A stretch of DNA of 64,000 bases from Vibrio panuliri (GTDB lineage: Bacteria; Pseudomonadota; Gammaproteobacteria; Enterobacterales; Vibrionaceae): NCBI RefSeq assembly GCF_009938205.1, contig NZ_AP019654.1, positions 1,550,001 to 1,614,000 of the forward strand, in the 5' to 3' direction. Positions 9,230 through 18,821 of the stretch are shown here, in pieces. How positions within the stretch are numbered: the first letter of the stretch is position 1; the number at the start of each line of letters is the position of its first letter. Position numbers and translations under genes: made by a program. The notes under the pieces are model-generated. The model saw only the letters and a list, made by a program, of their open reading frames with translations, made no database searches and was not told where the DNA came from.

Positions 9230-9898
9230 ATGTTGTACAAGTTAAATGAGATGTTTGAGACCATTCAAGGTGAGGGCGTCTTTACCGGAGTTCCATCGGT
9301 TTTTATCCGTTTACAATATTGTCCAGTAGGCTGTGCGTGGTGCGATACTAAGCATACATGGTCTGCTGAACCGCAAGATGAACGAGCGATTGAGCAAGTT
9401 CTTGAAAAAACACAAGAGTCCGCGACGTGGTGCGCGATCTCAGCCGAGGAGTTGGTTGCGATATACCAGCAAAACTACACCGCAAAGCATATCGTCATTA
9501 CAGGTGGTGAGCCTTGCGAGTACGACCTTATCCCACTTACCCACGCATTTGAATCAATTGGCTGTCAGTGTCAGATAGAAACGAGTGGTACAGCGGATAT
9601 CCACGCGAGTGACAATACGTGGGTGACGGTGTCACCTAAAGTTGCAATGAAAGCTCAGTTGCCGATCAAAAGTAGCGCATTGGCCCGAGCGAATGAAATC
9701 AAGCACCCTGTTGGAGCAAGTAAAGACATCGATCAATTAGATCAGCTTTTGGCGCGAGGGGTCGTTTCACAGCAAGTGGTTATTGCGCTACAACCAATCA
9801 GTCAAAAACCAAGGGCAACCCAGTTGTGTATTGATACATGCATCGAGCGCAATTGGCGACTTTCGATACAGACACACAAATATCTCGATATCGCTTAG
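9230..9898 (+). CDS. queE: 7-carboxy-7-deazaguanine synthase QueE
   Basis: 222-residue radical SAM enzyme that contracts carboxytetrahydropterin to 7-carboxy-7-deazaguanine, the third step of queuosine and preQ0 synthesis. Seen: NEMFETIQGEG at the N-terminus and the cluster-binding motif CPVGCAWC (CX3CX2C) at about residues 31-38, ITGGEP for SAM binding, and a C-terminal segment WRLSIQTHKYL close to the E. coli form. The length matches E. coli QueE (223). It is transcribed with queC, 12 nt downstream. The Shine-Dalgarno is weak. An exact matS site lies inside the coding sequence at 9623-9635 over the codons for VTVSP. Confidence 0.96.
   Translation: MLYKLNEMFETIQGEGVFTGVPSVFIRLQYCPVGCAWCDTKHTWSAEPQDERAIEQVLEKTQESATWCAISAEELVAIYQQNYTAKHIVITGGEPCEYDLIPLTHAFESIGCQCQIETSGTADIHASDNTWVTVSPKVAMKAQLPIKSSALARANEIKHPVGASKDIDQLDQLLARGVVSQQVVIALQPISQKPRATQLCIDTCIERNWRLSIQTHKYLDIA
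9623..9635. other. matS site (MatP binding), exact match
   Basis: GTGACGGTGTCAC fits the matS consensus GTGACRNYGTCAC at every position. It lies inside queE. Confidence 0.85.
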
Positions 9899-9910
9899 TA
9901 AGGAATAGAA

Positions 9911-10609
9911 ATGAACAAAGCAGTCGTCGTTTTTAGTGGTGGGCAGGACTCAACCACTTGTCTTGTTAAGGCGCTCAGCGAGTATGATGAAGTACACGCG
10001 ATCACTTTCGACTACGGTCAGCGACATAAGTTGGAAATTGAAGTCGCACAACAACTTGCACAAGAGTTGGGCGTAAAAGCTCATAAAGTGATGGATGTTA
10101 GCCTGCTCAATGAACTCGCAATCAGCTCACTTACTCGTGATGACATTGCGGTATCACATGAATTGCAAGAGAACGGATTACCTAACTCGTTTGTACCTGG
10201 ACGCAACATTCTGTTTTTGACCTTAGCGGGTATCTACGCGTATCAAGTGGGTGCAGAAACCATCATTACCGGTGTGTGTGAGACAGATTTCTCCGGCTAC
10301 CCAGATTGCAGAGATGAGTTTGTCAAAGCGATGAATCAATCTTTGGTGGTTGGGATGGATAAACCATTGTTTATTCAAACCCCTTTAATGTGGTTGAACA
10401 AAGCAGAAACTTGGGCGCTTGCCGATCAGTACGATGCGCTTGATTTGGTCAGAGAGAAAACTTTAACGTGTTACAACGGTATTATTGGCGATGGTTGTGG
10501 AGATTGCCCATCCTGCGATTTACGCAAGACGGGCTTAACGGACTACTTAAACAATCAGCAATCTGTAATGGCTGAGTTAATTCGTAAGCAAGCTAGCCCA
10601 GATAGATAG
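9911..10609 (+). CDS. queC: 7-cyano-7-deazaguanine synthase QueC
   Basis: 232-residue ATP-dependent ligase that converts 7-carboxy-7-deazaguanine to preQ0 in the queuosine tRNA modification pathway. The N-terminal pyrophosphatase P-loop SGGQDS (residues 9-14) and the C-terminal zinc site (CNG... [10 protein letters not shown], four cysteines) are intact. The start at 9911 follows AAGGAATAGAA, a good Shine-Dalgarno. Co-transcribed with queE; queD and queF are not in the window. The 3' end overlaps the convergent GGDEF gene by 17 nt (10593-10609), with no terminator visible between them, so antisense read-through at the 3' ends is possible. Confidence 0.97.
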   Translation: MNKAVVVFSGGQDSTTCLVKALSEYDEVHAITFDYGQRHKLEIEVAQQLAQELGVKAHKVMDVSLLNELAISSLTRDDIAVSHELQENGLPNSFVPGRNILFLTLAGIYAYQVGAETIITGVCETDFSGYPDCRDEFVKAMNQSLVVGMDKPLFIQTPLMWLNKAETWALADQYDALDLVREKTLTCYNGIIGDGCGDCPSCDLRKTGLTDYLNNQQSVMAELIRKQASPDR

Positions 10610-12536
10610 GGTCGTTATAGGCATCGATAACGCGATTCTTGCCACTTTTCTTTGCTTGATAAAGCGCTTGGTCCAAGATTGAGTACAACTCATCGAAGTC
10701 ATTGAGCGCTTTTGTCGTCGCTAAGTAGGCGAGTGTGGCCGTAACTTGAACGGCTTGATAGCCATCGGTTTCGAGTCGCATGGAACTTATCGCGGTATGC
10801 AGTTGCTCAATGCGCTGCTGAATGTCCAACTCATCCACTTCTTTTAACAACAGCATAAATTCCTCACCACCAAATCGTCCGGTGAAATCGACCGAAGAAG
10901 TCTGTTCGCGAATTACCTGTCCAACTCTTTTTAACATTAAGTCACCGATAGGATGACCAAAGGTATCATTGATTGATTTAAAGTTATCAAGGTCGAGCAG
11001 TACCAATATGTGGCGATGATCTGCGCTACTGCATGCACGCTGCTTTTTGATGTTTCGGATGCAAACAGTTCGGCTAAGACAACCACTTAATCCGTCAAGT
11101 TTTAGCTCGGCGCAACGTTTCTTGTGGTAAACAAACTGGGCGGTAACCGCCAACAGCAACAGTAGGGCAACGAAGCTGTATATTGCTGCTTTCTGTTCAG
11201 ATGCGTTCTGCATTTTACGCAGTGACAGGTTCTCGTTGCTAAGTGTCTCATTGCGGATCTGATGGAAGTAGTCTCTTCTGGCTAGATCCAGTGCGACAAA
11301 TGCATTCTTACTTTCTTTGTCTCGCTTCTTCAGTTCTAAGCGCGCGTAATCACGATAATACTTTAATGCAAGATCGTAGTTTTCTTGTCGTTCTGATATT
11401 TTTGCCAATTGCTCAAGCGCTTGTGACGTCAGCCTATCGCTGCCAATCGTTGTTGAAAGGTCAAGAGCTTGTTGAGCAAACTCGAGCGCAGTCAGGTATT
11501 TTTTCTGCGTCTCATGGGCACCGGCCAAGGCGAGGTAAATCTCTCCTCGAAGCTGGTGGTTTTGTTGTTTAGTCGCACTATCGAGCGCATCAAATAGAAA
11601 TTGAGTCGCTTGTGGGTAATCTTTTAAGCCAATGTATGCTTGCCCGATCCCTAGTTGTCCAAACGCTAGCCCATAGAGGTGATTGTACTGCTGGGCAATT
11701 TTAATTGACTGCGCAAAATGAGTAATCGCCAGTTCATAGAGTTGCTGCTTAAGCATCACTTTCCCCATGCTGTGATGACTTTGAGCGAGTTTTAAAGATG
11801 CAGGGTCATCTGCGCGCATGGTTAACGCAGTGTTGATGTATTCTTTGGCTTGCTGATAGTGCCCTAGAGTCGCGAGCAGTAGGCCAGCATCATTATAAAT
11901 ACCAGATGAATCAACGTAGCTTGGGATCAGTTTAAGTAATTGCTGATAGGTATCGAGTGCCGCTTGGTACTCTCCTAAAAACTCTTGGTTGTTGGCAATC
12001 ACACGTAATGCGATATATTTCGGCAATATTGGTTCGGCAATGTCCTCAATATGCGTCTGCAGCGATGAACAATACACTTCTGCTTGGTGATAGAGGGATT
12101 GTCGGTTAAGAACCCGACATAGGTGATACTCGAGCAGTATCTTTCCATCCAGTGAGTCTTGCTTGTCGACTTGATCTAACAAGGTGAGGTAACTGTTGCG
12201 CGCAGAAACAAAGTCTAGCTGCTCCTCACTATTAAGTGCATCAATAAAAAGCTGCTCTTGCGAGGCAAACTCGCCATCGTGTCTGTTTTGGTTACCGTAG
12301 TAGGGTTGTCCATGGAGCAACATAAAACCGTGGAGCTTACTACTGACGTAGAGCTTCTCGACACCAGGAGGAAGGGCATTATATCGATCTTGCAGTAAGG
12401 CTAGGGCTCGTTGTTTGTTACTTAGTGAGGCATCAGCATAAGCTTTTTCCCATTGAGCTCGGTCAGATAAGGCGTTGGTGTAAAAAGAGGCAAGCAACGC
12501 GGATACGGCGAAGAGTCTAGCCAAAAAGTGTGTCAT
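10593..12536 (-). CDS. TPR-containing membrane diguanylate cyclase (GGDEF)
   Basis: 647 residues: a signal peptide (about 1-23), a periplasmic array of tetratricopeptide repeats (about 120-430, several units with the A/Y/A pattern, e.g. [19 protein letters not shown]), a coiled region, one membrane helix (about 453-473), then a cytoplasmic GGDEF domain (about 480-640) with an intact GGEEF motif. It should make c-di-GMP from two GTP. The residues before GGEEF (SSVDFTGRF) lack the Arg of an RxxD inhibitory site, so product inhibition through the primary I-site is not expected. The periplasmic TPR domain probably senses a protein or peptide partner. Monocistronic by position; its 3' end overlaps queC. 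Confidence 0.92.
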   Translation of the reverse strand: MTHFLARLFAVSALLASFYTNALSDRAQWEKAYADASLSNKQRALALLQDRYNALPPGVEKLYVSSKLHGFMLLHGQPYYGNQNRHDGEFASQEQLFIDALNSEEQLDFVSARNSYLTLLDQVDKQDSLDGKILLEYHLCRVLNRQSLYHQAEVYCSSLQTHIEDIAEPILPKYIALRVIANNQEFLGEYQAALDTYQQLLKLIPSYVDSSGIYNDAGLLLATLGHYQQAKEYINTALTMRADDPASLKLAQSHHSMGKVMLKQQLYELAITHFAQSIKIAQQYNHLYGLAFGQLGIGQAYIGLKDYPQATQFLFDALDSATKQQNHQLRGEIYLALAGAHETQKKYLTALEFAQQALDLSTTIGSDRLTSQALEQLAKISERQENYDLALKYYRDYARLELKKRDKESKNAFVALDLARRDYFHQIRNETLSNENLSLRKMQNASEQKAAIYSFVALLLLLAVTAQFVYHKKRCAELKLDGLSGCLSRTVCIRNIKKQRACSSADHRHILVLLDLDNFKSINDTFGHPIGDLMLKRVGQVIREQTSSVDFTGRFGGEEFMLLLKEVDELDIQQRIEQLHTAISSMRLETDGYQAVQVTATLAYLATTKALNDFDELYSILDQALYQAKKSGKNRVIDAYNDPIYLG

Positions 12537-12683
12537 CTTAATCAGTTGCGGTAGGGCGTTTTAATTGTATTCAGCCGCTAATGATAAGCGAGGAAGTTAG
12601 AGCGAACAATGTGATAATGTGCGATTAGTTGCAAATGTGAATCGTATCTCGTATTGACACGTGTCTGGTATGGCGCAAATAGC

Positions 12684-12712
12684 AAAAAGCGCCATTGCGG
12701 CGCTTTTTTAGT
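12684..12712 (-). terminator. Rho-independent terminator of the DUF2750 gene
   Basis: AAAAAGCGCC / GGCGCTTTTT stem with a 5-nt loop immediately downstream of the minus-strand gene ending at 12728. Confidence 0.88.
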
Positions 12713-12727
12713 CAGGAATCCTGAGTT

Positions 12728-13078
12728 TTATAGGTAAAGTTTTGCTAACTCAGACGGCTCAACTTCTTTACCTTCTAGCGTCGCGTTCCAGTTTGTACCG
12801 ACTAGTACGCCATCTTCATCTAGGGTCAATAACCAATCTTCGACGAAAATATCAAGTGGGATTTCTAAAACTTCAAAATCAGCCCACTCTTCGACATTAT
12901 GCGTTTGTGCATCTTCTTTTGAAGACCAAAATGGCATCACCTCAGTTTCTTCAAACTCTGTCGAGTCGCAAGAAAGCCAACCTTCTTCATTGCGAAGACC
13001 CCAAACAAGTTGGCTTGCTTTTGTTTCTTCAATAAAAAGAGCCAAGTTAGCATCGATATCTGCGGTTAGTTTGCTCAT
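12728..13078 (-). CDS. DUF2750 family protein
   Basis: A 116-residue acidic cytoplasmic protein with no signal peptide or membrane segment. It resembles the DUF2750 family (conserved WGL...GW, PFWSS..DA and WLLTLDEDGVLVGTNW segments). The function is unknown for the family; the fold may relate to small immunity-like or SMI1/KNR4-like proteins, but that is speculation. The ATG at 13078 is preceded by GAGAGAAATAAC, a usable Shine-Dalgarno. It stands alone between two terminators, so it is its own transcription unit. Confidence 0.75.
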   Translation of the reverse strand: MSKLTADIDANLALFIEETKASQLVWGLRNEEGWLSCDSTEFEETEVMPFWSSKEDAQTHNVEEWADFEVLEIPLDIFVEDWLLTLDEDGVLVGTNWNATLEGKEVEPSELAKLYL

Positions 13079-13142
13079 GTTATTTCTCTCATAGATACAG
13101 TTGTCGTAAGGTTAGCACTGCGACACAGAGATACCAAACAAA

Positions 13143-13165
13143 AAAGGAGCTTTCGCTCCTTTTGA
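13143..13165 (-). terminator. Rho-independent terminator of the TolC/OmpA operon
   Basis: AAAAGGAGC / GCTCCTTTT stem with a TTTC loop, just after the OmpA-family stop at 13181 on the minus strand. Confidence 0.88.
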
Positions 13166-13180
13166 TGCTAAATCGCTGAG

Positions 13181-13792
13181 TTATTTCGGTAATCGAGTGA
13201 AAATTGTCCACTCTTCAACGACGTTACCTTTATATCCAACCACGTTTGCCACCACTTTGCGATTGCGGGCGTGGCTTATCTCATCTTCACCTTGGTCTTC
13301 GAGTTTTGTTTCGCCAAAACCAACCACTCGAACTCGATCTGGGTTAATGTCATACGACTCGAGTGCCTTTTCTACCGTTAAAGCTCGGCGTTCGGATAGC
13401 GCTAAGTTGTACTCTTCACTGCCGACTTTGCTGGCATAACCTTGAATTTCGATTTCGGTCTCAGGGTATTGGGTTAAGAATGCTGCCATTTGCTCAATTT
13501 GTGTGTCGAAAATCGGCATGATTTCGCTAGAGTCATTGGCAAACAGAATGTGCAGTTTGAGTGATTCTGATGATTTTTCGATCTCGCCACAACCTACGTT
13601 ATCGATTTTGGCTCCTGTCGGGGTCGAGGTACACAAATCGCGTGCATTGATTACGCCATCGTTGTCATCATCAATTAGATCGGCCACCTGGTTTGGAGTG
13701 GGAGTCGCGATATAGTCATACTGCTTGTCGCCTGCCACACAACCACTAAGCAAAGCTGCGCAAGCCGCAAAAGGGATCACTTTGTTTATCAT
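13181..13792 (-). CDS. OmpA-family outer-membrane lipoprotein
   Basis: 203 residues. A lipoprotein signal with lipobox LLSGC (Cys17 or so) is followed by a Ca-binding, thrombospondin-type-3-like stretch (DDDNDGVINARDLC) and a C-terminal OmpA/MotB peptidoglycan-binding domain (about 95-195; IEIQGYASKVGSEEYN and LSERRALTVEKAL). It probably anchors the outer membrane to peptidoglycan. The frame runs upstream to 13834, but ATG 13792 directly abuts the stop of the TolC-family gene (TAACATG) and begins the lipoprotein signal, so it is preferred. The gene pairs with the TolC-like channel and faces the adhesin across a divergent promoter region, so it probably serves adhesin export or surface display. 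Confidence 0.9.
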   Translation of the reverse strand: MINKVIPFAACAALLSGCVAGDKQYDYIATPTPNQVADLIDDDNDGVINARDLCTSTPTGAKIDNVGCGEIEKSSESLKLHILFANDSSEIMPIFDTQIEQMAAFLTQYPETEIEIQGYASKVGSEEYNLALSERRALTVEKALESYDINPDRVRVVGFGETKLEDQGEDEISHARNRKVVANVVGYKGNVVEEWTIFTRLPK

Positions 13793-13793
13793 G

Positions 13794-15098
13794 TTAGTAC
13801 TCCACTGCTTGGTGCCACTCTTTTGGCGTATCAACCCTGAGAGCGTCTAGCAAGGTTCCCGTTGCATTAAATACGCGGTATTTGGCAAATTGCTCATCGT
13901 ATTTTGCGTCGATATAACCTTTACGCGCTTCGAATAATTCGTTCTCTGTGTTGAGTACATCGAGTAACGTGCGTTTGCCGATTTTATACTGCTTCTCATA
14001 CGCGATTACGGTGTCGGATGCGGAATCAACATGATCTTGCAAGAATTCTTTTTGCTGAACGGTTAAGTCGAGTGCACTCCACGACAAACGTAACCCTTCT
14101 TCAACCGCGCGGTATGTGCGATCGCGGAAATCTTTGGCTTTGTTGAGTTGGTATGCTGCACTCTCCACCAAGTCCTCATCGCTTCCACCATTAAACAGGT
14201 TGTATCTCAAGCGAACCATCGCCGAAAACTCATCATTGCTACCCTCAATACCTGCCGCGTCATCGCGCCAGATTTGCGACGCTTCAACAGAGATAGTGGG
14301 GTAATAGTTTCCTTTACGCTGTTGATATTGGTAGCGAGCAGAATCGATATCGACTTGGGCAATTTTGATCACTGGATGATTGTGTTTCGCAAGCTCTAAA
14401 CCTTCGCCAATGGTTAAAGGCAATGCATCTTCGTCTGCGCGTGGGAAAATCAGCCCTTGAGGTGACTGACCAACTAATCGCGTAAACTGGGTATGAGTGT
14501 CAAAAAGGTTGTTCTGTGCCGCGATAAGATTGCCGTGTGCCTTTGCAATACGTGCCTCGACTTGGGAAAGGTCCGCAGTAGAGCCAATACCCGACTCAAC
14601 ACGACGTTTAATGTCTCGATGGATGTCTTTATGTATTGCAAGGTTTGCTTCAGATAATTGAAGGATTTCAAATGCTTTGGTTGCATCTAGGTAGATTCTA
14701 GACACTTCTAGTGCGATGTCTGATGCATCAGCAAGCAGTTGATAGCGAACAGATTCAGCATCCGCAGCGGTGCGAGACATATCATTGATTGTCGCGTTAC
14801 CATCCCAAAGTAATTGAGTGAGGCTTAAAGACGCTTCTTTGCGTGTTAAGTCGTTCTCTGTCCCTGACGCAAGATCCACAGATTCATGACCAATACCGGC
14901 ATCTAAATCGAGCTTCGGAAGATAGGCACCTTCAGAGGCTTCAGCTTCATAATATTTGCTGACGAACTCGTTGTAAGCCGCTTTGATTTCTGGGTTATTG
15001 GTAATGGTTAATGAGACAGCTTGTTCCAAAGTTTGGCTTGAAACACTAAAGCTACTGCCAACCAATAAAGCGAGCGCACTGAGCTTGATTAATTTCAC
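13794..15098 (-). CDS. TolC-family outer-membrane channel for type I secretion
   Basis: 434 residues with a signal peptide (cleavage near SSFSVSSQ) and the two-fold repeated coiled-coil/beta organisation of TolC proteins: SLTITNNPEIKAAYNEF opens the first repeat and GLELAKHNHPVIKIAQVDI the second. It matches the type I secretion outer-membrane subclass (LapE/AggA-like 'agglutination proteins'). Start choice: an ATG at 15128 is in frame, but AGGAG at 15105-15110 lies inside that extension and is ideally placed (7 nt) for the GTG at 15098. It is followed by the OmpA lipoprotein with abutting stop and start. Its position opposite a LapA-type adhesin suggests it exports and holds that adhesin. 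The ABC and membrane-fusion partners are not nearby. Confidence 0.92.
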   Translation of the reverse strand: MKLIKLSALALLVGSSFSVSSQTLEQAVSLTITNNPEIKAAYNEFVSKYYEAEASEGAYLPKLDLDAGIGHESVDLASGTENDLTRKEASLSLTQLLWDGNATINDMSRTAADAESVRYQLLADASDIALEVSRIYLDATKAFEILQLSEANLAIHKDIHRDIKRRVESGIGSTADLSQVEARIAKAHGNLIAAQNNLFDTHTQFTRLVGQSPQGLIFPRADEDALPLTIGEGLELAKHNHPVIKIAQVDIDSARYQYQQRKGNYYPTISVEASQIWRDDAAGIEGSNDEFSAMVRLRYNLFNGGSDEDLVESAAYQLNKAKDFRDRTYRAVEEGLRLSWSALDLTVQQKEFLQDHVDSASDTVIAYEKQYKIGKRTLLDVLNTENELFEARKGYIDAKYDEQFAKYRVFNATGTLLDALRVDTPKEWHQAVEY

Positions 15099-15545
15099 TT
15101 TAATTCTCCTAAGAATGCTCTTGAACACATTCTACTTAAAGCTGGGTCTTATGATTGAGAAGATACTACTAAATATCGTCAATATTACGTATATGCTAAT
15201 ATGATTAAATGATTGTTTTTGTGAGGTTAAAGTATTTTTGGCAACAAATATATCCTTATCGTTCGATTACTAACGATTATTTTATAAAACGCACGCTTAA
15301 AAGGTTTTAAAAAGCGTTTTTTGTCGAATTCGCTCGCATTGTTGCAATATTTAATAAATGAGACTGCAACATTCTCAATATCGGTAATTCAGTTCATAAA
15401 AGCTTTTTCTGTCTTCAGCTCGTTAAGGGTTGGTGATAATTTGCGTCAGTTAACTACGTCAAAAAGATGTTATACCCAAACTGATTTAGGTGGCTCGGGT
15501 ATATAAAAAGACATCACGCTAAATTACAACAATCGAGGCTAGGAT
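15099..15545. other. Divergent control region between tolC-like gene and adhesin
   Basis: About 447 A+T-rich nucleotides without a credible gene. Two inverted repeats are visible: GTTGCA...TGCAAC (15342-15370) and TATACCC...GGGTATA (15471-15503), the latter ending about 42 nt before the adhesin start and resembling the ends of other TATACCC elements in the window. This length and composition fit a heavily regulated adhesin promoter, but I cannot name the regulator. Confidence 0.5.
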
Positions 15546-18500
15546 ATGGGTATTGCTAATTTGCTAACAGCAGTTAGCTCAGCGGGAGGGCAGTCAATAG
15601 TTATAGGTGTAGACGGTACCGTAAGACTATTGAAGGCAGGAGAGAAGCCTTTACCCGGCGAGCTAGTGATTAATTTGTCCAACCAAGATCCCCTTAACAA
15701 CACACCGATTGCGATTGAACAAGTCGACCAGCAAGGTGACGCTTTAGATGTGACTCAGCAAGTTGACGATATCATCGCTGCAATTGAGCAGGGTGAAGAT
15801 CCGACACTTGCAGACCCAGAGCTGGCACCAGCGGCCGGTGAGGTATTGGGCTCAAGTCTTGCTGCGTCAGGAACCGTGGTTCGTGATGGGGCTGAATCCC
15901 AACCTGAGACGCTATTTGTCACTGAGGCGTCTAACACGCTAAATCTTTCGAGAACTCAAAGCCTTGAGCTGGAATCGCTGCTGTTTTCTGACGGTACATC
16001 ACCTGCACTTGTGCTGCCTCCTATCGCCGTTGATGATCCAGTAGGTTATTCCGTCTCGTTTGGTAATATGACATCAGAAATCGCTTCAGGGAGTCAAGGC
16101 TGGAATGGGGCCGATATTTCTGCTTCATTTAATGGTCAAACGGTGAACGCTCTGCCTGAATACATGGATCGACTCGCGGTTACAGGCACCGATATCCCAG
16201 GTGGTCCTGGCCATCAGTTGCAATACGATAGAAATACTCAGCAATCAGAAAAACTCAGTATCAAGTTTGATCAGGCCGTTACACAAGGTCGCTTTGCCAT
16301 CACGAACTTATACAGTGATGAAGGCGAAAAGCCTGCATCGGGTGAGCAGAATAACGAAGTAGGTGTATGGATTGCCTATTTAGACGGTGTGGTTGCCGCC
16401 AGTGGCTCTTTTGAGGGTGTGAGCGGAGGAGGGAAAGCCTTTTTTGACATTGATACTCAAGGCAACGCATTTGATGAAATAGTCTTTATGGCCAACGAGT
16501 ATAGCCTTGGGGTGCAAAACGACACAACCAATGACTCTTCCGACTATTTCGTTGCGGGTATCGAGGTCTCTTCTCCAGGTCATTATGCAGTTAACCAAGA
16601 CCAAGAGTTGACGATCTCTGTGGCAGAGATTCTGCAAAATGACTCCGATCCAGATGGCACGATAGTGAATCTTATCCAACTGTTGGATGGTAACTCAAAT
16701 GGCACTGCAAGGCTGGAAGGTGACAATATCATCTTTAAACCTAATCCGGGTTGGAGTGGAAACACGCAACTGGAGTACCAGATCGTTGATGCCGATGGTC
16801 AAACTGATAACGCGTTTATTTCCATTGTTGTAAACAAAACACCATCGTCTGCGATCGTGGAATCGGTAGAGATGCTCGATGATACTGTGTATGAAGGTGA
16901 GTCGTTAATTTATACGGTAACACTAGATAAGCCCACTTTGTCGACCACTGACTATGAGTTCTCGTTTAAATTGCTCGATGATCCACTGGGTTCCGATGTC
17001 AAACTGGATCAACTTTCGTTCACCAATGGTGTGACGGTATCGGCTGACGGTAAGTTAATCGTGCCGGAAGGCGTGGCGAAATTTGATGTTGTTTTACCGA
17101 CCATCATTGATTTAGAAAATGACTCGGGTGAAAGAGTTGAACTGACCATTTTCAACACAGATACGAATGGCAACACGACAGAGCAGTCTAGTACCGGAAC
17201 CATTCTTGATATTGATGTCGGTTATGAACTCACCCAAGGTGATGTGACAACAGCTGGCGATGACCCATATGCATGGGTATATGACAATGTCAGCGCAAGT
17301 TATGACGGCAACGATGCTCACGCATACATCAACTCAAACACCGGTAGAATTGGAATAATAGATGGACCGCAAGATGGTGGTCCGACAAACCAAATTCAGT
17401 ATGACCGTCAGTCTGGGCAGTCTGAAAAATTGTCTATTAAACTAGACTCGCCAGCCACTTCTGGGCGTTTTGTTATTTCTCGTCTGTTTGCCAATGAAGG
17501 TGAGGGTGAGAACAACCACGAATCTGGCACTTGGGTGGCGAAACTCAATGGTGAGTCGGTAGCGAGTGGCTCGTTTGACGGCGAGGGCTTATATCGAGGT
17601 GACAGAAATAGCTTTGATATCGATACCAATGGATTTGCCTTCGACGAAATTGTTTTTTCAGCCAATGAGTACAGTGCGGGTTTGCAAGGCGATCAGGAAA
17701 TTGACTCTTCAGACTATTTTGTCGAAGGTTTGCACGTGAGTGCGAGCAACGAATTTACCATTCAGAAATCGGCACAAGCCAGTGATATGACCCAGCTCGA
17801 AATTCCTGCCGCGCACATATTCAATAAGTTAGCCAATAGTAATCCGGACACGTTAAGTTTGACCAACGCGTCATTGACCAACCCTCAAGCAGGGCAAGTG
17901 ACGATTCAAAATGGCATGTTGATATTCACTGCTGCGGTGGGCTTTGTTGGTGAAACACACCTCAAATTTGAAGTGACAGAAGCTGACGGTAGTTTGCGTT
18001 ACGGTGTTTTGGATATCAAGGTGGCTGACACTGTTGCGTCGTCAGAGGTGCAAGCGATCACTGCCGAAGAGACGTTTGTCCCAGAGGGGGAGCAACTGCA
18101 TTTCTCCATTCAACTGGATAAAGTGACCTTAGATGACACCCTATTTGATGTTTCGCTGCTGTCTAAGCCCGTGGGGGCAGGTGTTGAGACTGATATCCTT
18201 TCAGAGTTAGCTAATGCTTCGTTTACCAATGGCGTGAAGTTCCACCTTAACGCCGATGGTAGCGGAAGTTTTGAAGTACCAGAGAGTGTCGCTGAGTTTG
18301 AGGTCTATATTCCTGTCGCCTTGGATACCACCAACAATGGTATGCGAGACGTGACCCTCACTGTTGCAAATGTAGAGTCGGAGGTGAGCGTGGTTGACCA
18401 ATATCACTCGGTGACCTTAGCGAATGATATTCTGACTGCCGATGATGGTATGGATCTGTTTAAGTGGGTGGATCAACCTTATCCTGATGATAAAAGCTTT

Positions 18501-18758
18501 ACTGTGGATGGTTTTGAACCGGGGCGTGATAAGTTAGATTTATCTGATTTGTTTGACGACAATGTTCAATTTGATGACATATTGGCCGCGGTACAAGTGA
18601 CGCCAAGCAATAATAGCAGTGAAGTGGAGTTAGAGTTTGAAACTAAGCATGCGGGTACAATGACGATTAACGTTGAAAGTCATGACCCTCTGGTTGCATT
18701 CGACACGCAAAGTTCTGATGCGTTGCTTAAAGAACTGCTCATTAGTTTACCTGATTAA
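15546..18758 (+). CDS. LapA-type adhesin with retention module and T1SS C-terminal signal
   Basis: 1070 residues. Residues 1-150 form a retention module (IVIGVDGTVRLLKAGEKPLP, QVDDIIAAIEQGEDPT) with PAAG at 95-98, the type of di-alanine site cut by the periplasmic protease LapG. No Sec signal. Residues about 163-555 and 556-950 are two copies of a three-domain block: (A) a beta domain whose copies share SEKLSIK, SGSF..., FDEIVF.ANEYS and DSSDYFV; (B) a cadherin-like domain; (C) a Calx-beta-like domain. The C-terminus (about 955-1070; FEPGRDKLDLSDLFDD) matches the VCA0849-type type I secretion target domain. No GGxGxD RTX nonapeptides are seen. Known LapA proteins stay threaded through the outer-membrane channel until LapG cuts them when c-di-GMP falls. 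Arrangement resembles the V. cholerae frhA locus. Function inferred: surface attachment or biofilm. Confidence 0.88.
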   Translation: MGIANLLTAVSSAGGQSIVIGVDGTVRLLKAGEKPLPGELVINLSNQDPLNNTPIAIEQVDQQGDALDVTQQVDDIIAAIEQGEDPTLADPELAPAAGEVLGSSLAASGTVVRDGAESQPETLFVTEASNTLNLSRTQSLELESLLFSDGTSPALVLPPIAVDDPVGYSVSFGNMTSEIASGSQGWNGADISASFNGQTVNALPEYMDRLAVTGTDIPGGPGHQLQYDRNTQQSEKLSIKFDQAVTQGRFAITNLYSDEGEKPASGEQNNEVGVWIAYLDGVVAASGSFEGVSGGGKAFFDIDTQGNAFDEIVFMANEYSLGVQNDTTNDSSDYFVAGIEVSSPGHYAVNQDQELTISVAEILQNDSDPDGTIVNLIQLLDGNSNGTARLEGDNIIFKPNPGWSGNTQLEYQIVDADGQTDNAFISIVVNKTPSSAIVESVEMLDDTVYEGESLIYTVTLDKPTLSTTDYEFSFKLLDDPLGSDVKLDQLSFTNGVTVSADGKLIVPEGVAKFDVVLPTIIDLENDSGERVELTIFNTDTNGNTTEQSSTGTILDIDVGYELTQGDVTTAGDDPYAWVYDNVSASYDGNDAHAYINSNTGRIGIIDGPQDGGPTNQIQYDRQSGQSEKLSIKLDSPATSGRFVISRLFANEGEGENNHESGTWVAKLNGESVASGSFDGEGLYRGDRNSFDIDTNGFAFDEIVFSANEYSAGLQGDQEIDSSDYFVEGLHVSASNEFTIQKSAQASDMTQLEIPAAHIFNKLANSNPDTLSLTNASLTNPQAGQVTIQNGMLIFTAAVGFVGETHLKFEVTEADGSLRYGVLDIKVADTVASSEVQAITAEETFVPEGEQLHFSIQLDKVTLDDTLFDVSLLSKPVGAGVETDILSELANASFTNGVKFHLNADGSGSFEVPESVAEFEVYIPVALDTTNNGMRDVTLTVANVESEVSVVDQYHSVTLANDILTADDGMDLFKWVDQPYPDDKSFTVDGFEPGRDKLDLSDLFDDNVQFDDILAAVQVTPSNNSSEVELEFETKHAGTMTINVESHDPLVAFDTQSSDALLKELLISLPD

Positions 18759-18791
18759 GCTCAACGTAAAGTTGCGTGACTGGTGATAACA

Positions 18792-18816
18792 AAAAAGGAC
18801 CCGAGGGTCCTTTTTA
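18792..18816. terminator. Bidirectional rho-independent terminator
   Basis: AAAAAGGACCC / GGGTCCTTTTT type hairpin between the convergent adhesin and rlmI genes, with A and T runs on each side. Confidence 0.9.
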
Positions 18817-18821
18817 CTTTT

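Noticed and set aside
9031..9249. 72-codon frame upstream of queE
   Set aside because: No family resemblance, A+T-driven frame, overlaps the queE start; treated as leader sequence.
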